This document shows positions 62,761-64,000 of a stretch of 64,000 nt of DNA, one piece after another (position 1 is the first letter of the stretch; each line of letters opens with the position of its first letter). Origin of the DNA: Trametes villosa. Its lineage: Eukaryota > Basidiomycota > Agaricomycetes > Polyporales > Polyporaceae. The stretch is taken from NCBI GenBank assembly GCA_002964805.2, contig PUDQ02000080.1, positions 248,001-312,000 on the forward strand, in the 5' to 3' direction. The translations under genes and the position numbers were made by a program. The notes under the pieces are model-generated. The model did no database searches and was not told where the DNA came from. It saw only the letters and a program-made list of their open reading frames with translations.

Positions 62761-64000
62761 ATGACTCGGAGGTGCGTGTTCTCCGAGCCCTCCCTAGTAT
62801 GTGGAGCCCTCGCAGTAGTTATGTGTTTGTCCGACATCCGTACGTGAAATGCGAAGCCGTTGTGATCCCTTGCTACCATGTCAGGCGCTGTTACGATGCT
62901 CATAGCACAATTGTGCTATTAGCATCGGTATACACACCCTGCAATCTGAGACCGCTGACTGGCCAACTGCCCCGATCTGAGGTCAGCAGTTTACGTGGTT
63001 GACGACTGGCTTGAAAGGCTCGTCAGGCTTGTGCGCCCTTGGAGTCTGTACGATCGCAGCGATCGAGAGCAAATCGCCGTCTCGATCGATCATACGGTCA
63101 ACGTGCAAGGGCGAGCGGACGCGCCACATGGTTTTTGCGCCTGCGCAGCACGAACCGGCGCGATCGAGGCGCGATCATTGAACTTTCGCATTCCCGCGGG
63201 TTAAACGGACTTCCTCGATCCCTCCCATGCAACAGTTCCTTGCGATTGAGCTGGTCAGTCGGACTGCCGCATGATACACCCGGCACTGCGCATGCCGTGG
63301 TTATGAGCAGCTTCCCTGACCATGCGTCGCGGACGACGTGGATGCAGTCATGGAGGAACGTTCTCTGCTGCGGAACGTCATCAATACTACCCGGTCGCGG
63401 AGGCTATCGGGTTAGGCGTACGTCTGCTCTTGGCCCGCAAAAACACCGCGTATACTCACCGATGTGGCTGACATTTTCAGGCGGATGGCAATCGTAGAAC
63501 GTTGAGAGCGTTGTCAACGTTTCCGAGGGCAGCTTCATCCTCCGTGGGTATCGGAGCTCCAATTAACTCGAGAGTAAGTACTGCCAGCAGGCGACCTCCA
63601 TACTCCCTTAGGCCACAACTAGACTCAGTCTTAGTAGCCTTATGCGCCTGCTCTGTCGAATGTACGCTCGATCATGCACCAGCCTCGAGCAGAAATGACA
63701 GGGCGCTACCGTAGTGAGCCATTTATATGTCGGGGGCGATGCTAACGCAGTCACGAAGATTTGGCCTAACTGACAGTGCCAGTGCGATTCAACAAGCCCC
63801 CGGCGACAAACAAAGCTTCTTCTACTTTTTATATCGTCTCCAGCAACGCCAAAGATTCGGTCAGAAGAACTCTATCACATGCCAACATCCGTGCGCAATC
63901 TGGAGCTCCGGGAGATACGTACATGCGCCCCCTCGAGCACCGCCGGTTGGATGTCAGTATGGCTCCTTTCTTCTTGCAGACCTTCCACACGAGGCGGAGG
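62761..64000. other. 3' flank of ferric reductase and window end, 1.2 kb
   Basis: Holds a near-perfect 34-bp palindrome at 62894-62927. Open frames further right show no family motif. The last ~80 bases on the minus strand read PPRVEGLQEERSHTDIQPAV followed by a GTACGT donor-like site near 63925, which could be an exon of a gene cut by the right edge, but this is weak. Confidence 0.4.
62894..62927. repeat. Near-perfect 34-bp palindrome downstream of ferric reductase
   Basis: CGATGCTCATAGCACAA is followed immediately by TTGTGCTATTAGCATCG. The two 17-base arms are reverse complements with one mismatch and no spacer. It starts 134 bp after the stop codon, so it could fold as a stem in the 3' untranslated region. 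Confidence 0.85.

Noticed and set aside
63817..64000. Partial gene at the right edge with a TATA-like TATAAAA near 63825
   Set aside because: The TATA-like site and the exon-like frame are in an order that does not make one promoter and gene, and the exon is too short to identify.

Overview
The window reads as nuclear DNA of a filamentous basidiomycete, most likely a mushroom-forming agaricomycete. The genes are dense, carry many introns and show strong G/C preference at third codon positions. Most introns are 45-65 bp with GTRNGT donors and CAG/TAG acceptors, and the products match fungal families (AROM, Pex19, Ndc1, Med8, Rax1, uS4m). No rRNA, tRNA, CRISPR array or prokaryotic feature was found. 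The species cannot be fixed from the sequence alone.

Layout, left to right. 1-10.5 kb: gamma-tubulin complex protein GCP2 (cut by the left edge), mitochondrial ribosomal protein uS4m, a cPLA2-type phospholipase and a zinc-finger protein. 12-24.6 kb: a DHA1-type MFS transporter, nucleoporin NDC1, a disordered nuclear-looking protein, two tandem Ahp1/PRDX5-type peroxiredoxins and PEX19. 24.9-35.9 kb: MED8, an APH-fold protein without the canonical catalytic loop, an Ost-alpha/TMEM184 membrane protein, a mitochondrial HMG-box protein, RAX1, the complex I subunit NDUFA2, a short-chain dehydrogenase and the tiny TFIIH subunit TFB5. 36-47.6 kb: ribose-5-phosphate isomerase, a C2H2 factor with a Met-Gly repeat tail, a second MFS transporter and a large secreted glycosidase-like protein. 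47.7-62.8 kb: the pentafunctional ARO1 gene, an alternative NADH dehydrogenase, a 3.7-kb gene-poor stretch and a ferric reductase.

Most genes are housekeeping. Several serve mitochondria or peroxisomes (uS4m, NDUFA2, HMG-box, NDE, PEX19), two are peroxidases and one takes part in iron uptake. Seven divergent gene pairs share 210-550 bp promoters. RPI supplies pentose-phosphate intermediates that ultimately feed erythrose-4-phosphate to ARO1, but nothing suggests a true metabolic cluster.

The signals not explained by ordinary genes are mainly inverted repeats: a palindrome made of two ATCAGATAA iron-GATA motifs upstream of the ferric reductase; a near-perfect 34-bp palindrome just after it; a ~0.75-kb element with terminal inverted repeats inside a 1,044-bp ARO1 intron; and a second ARO1 intron that is itself almost wholly an inverted repeat. 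A 64-bp sequence also recurs downstream of two unrelated genes.
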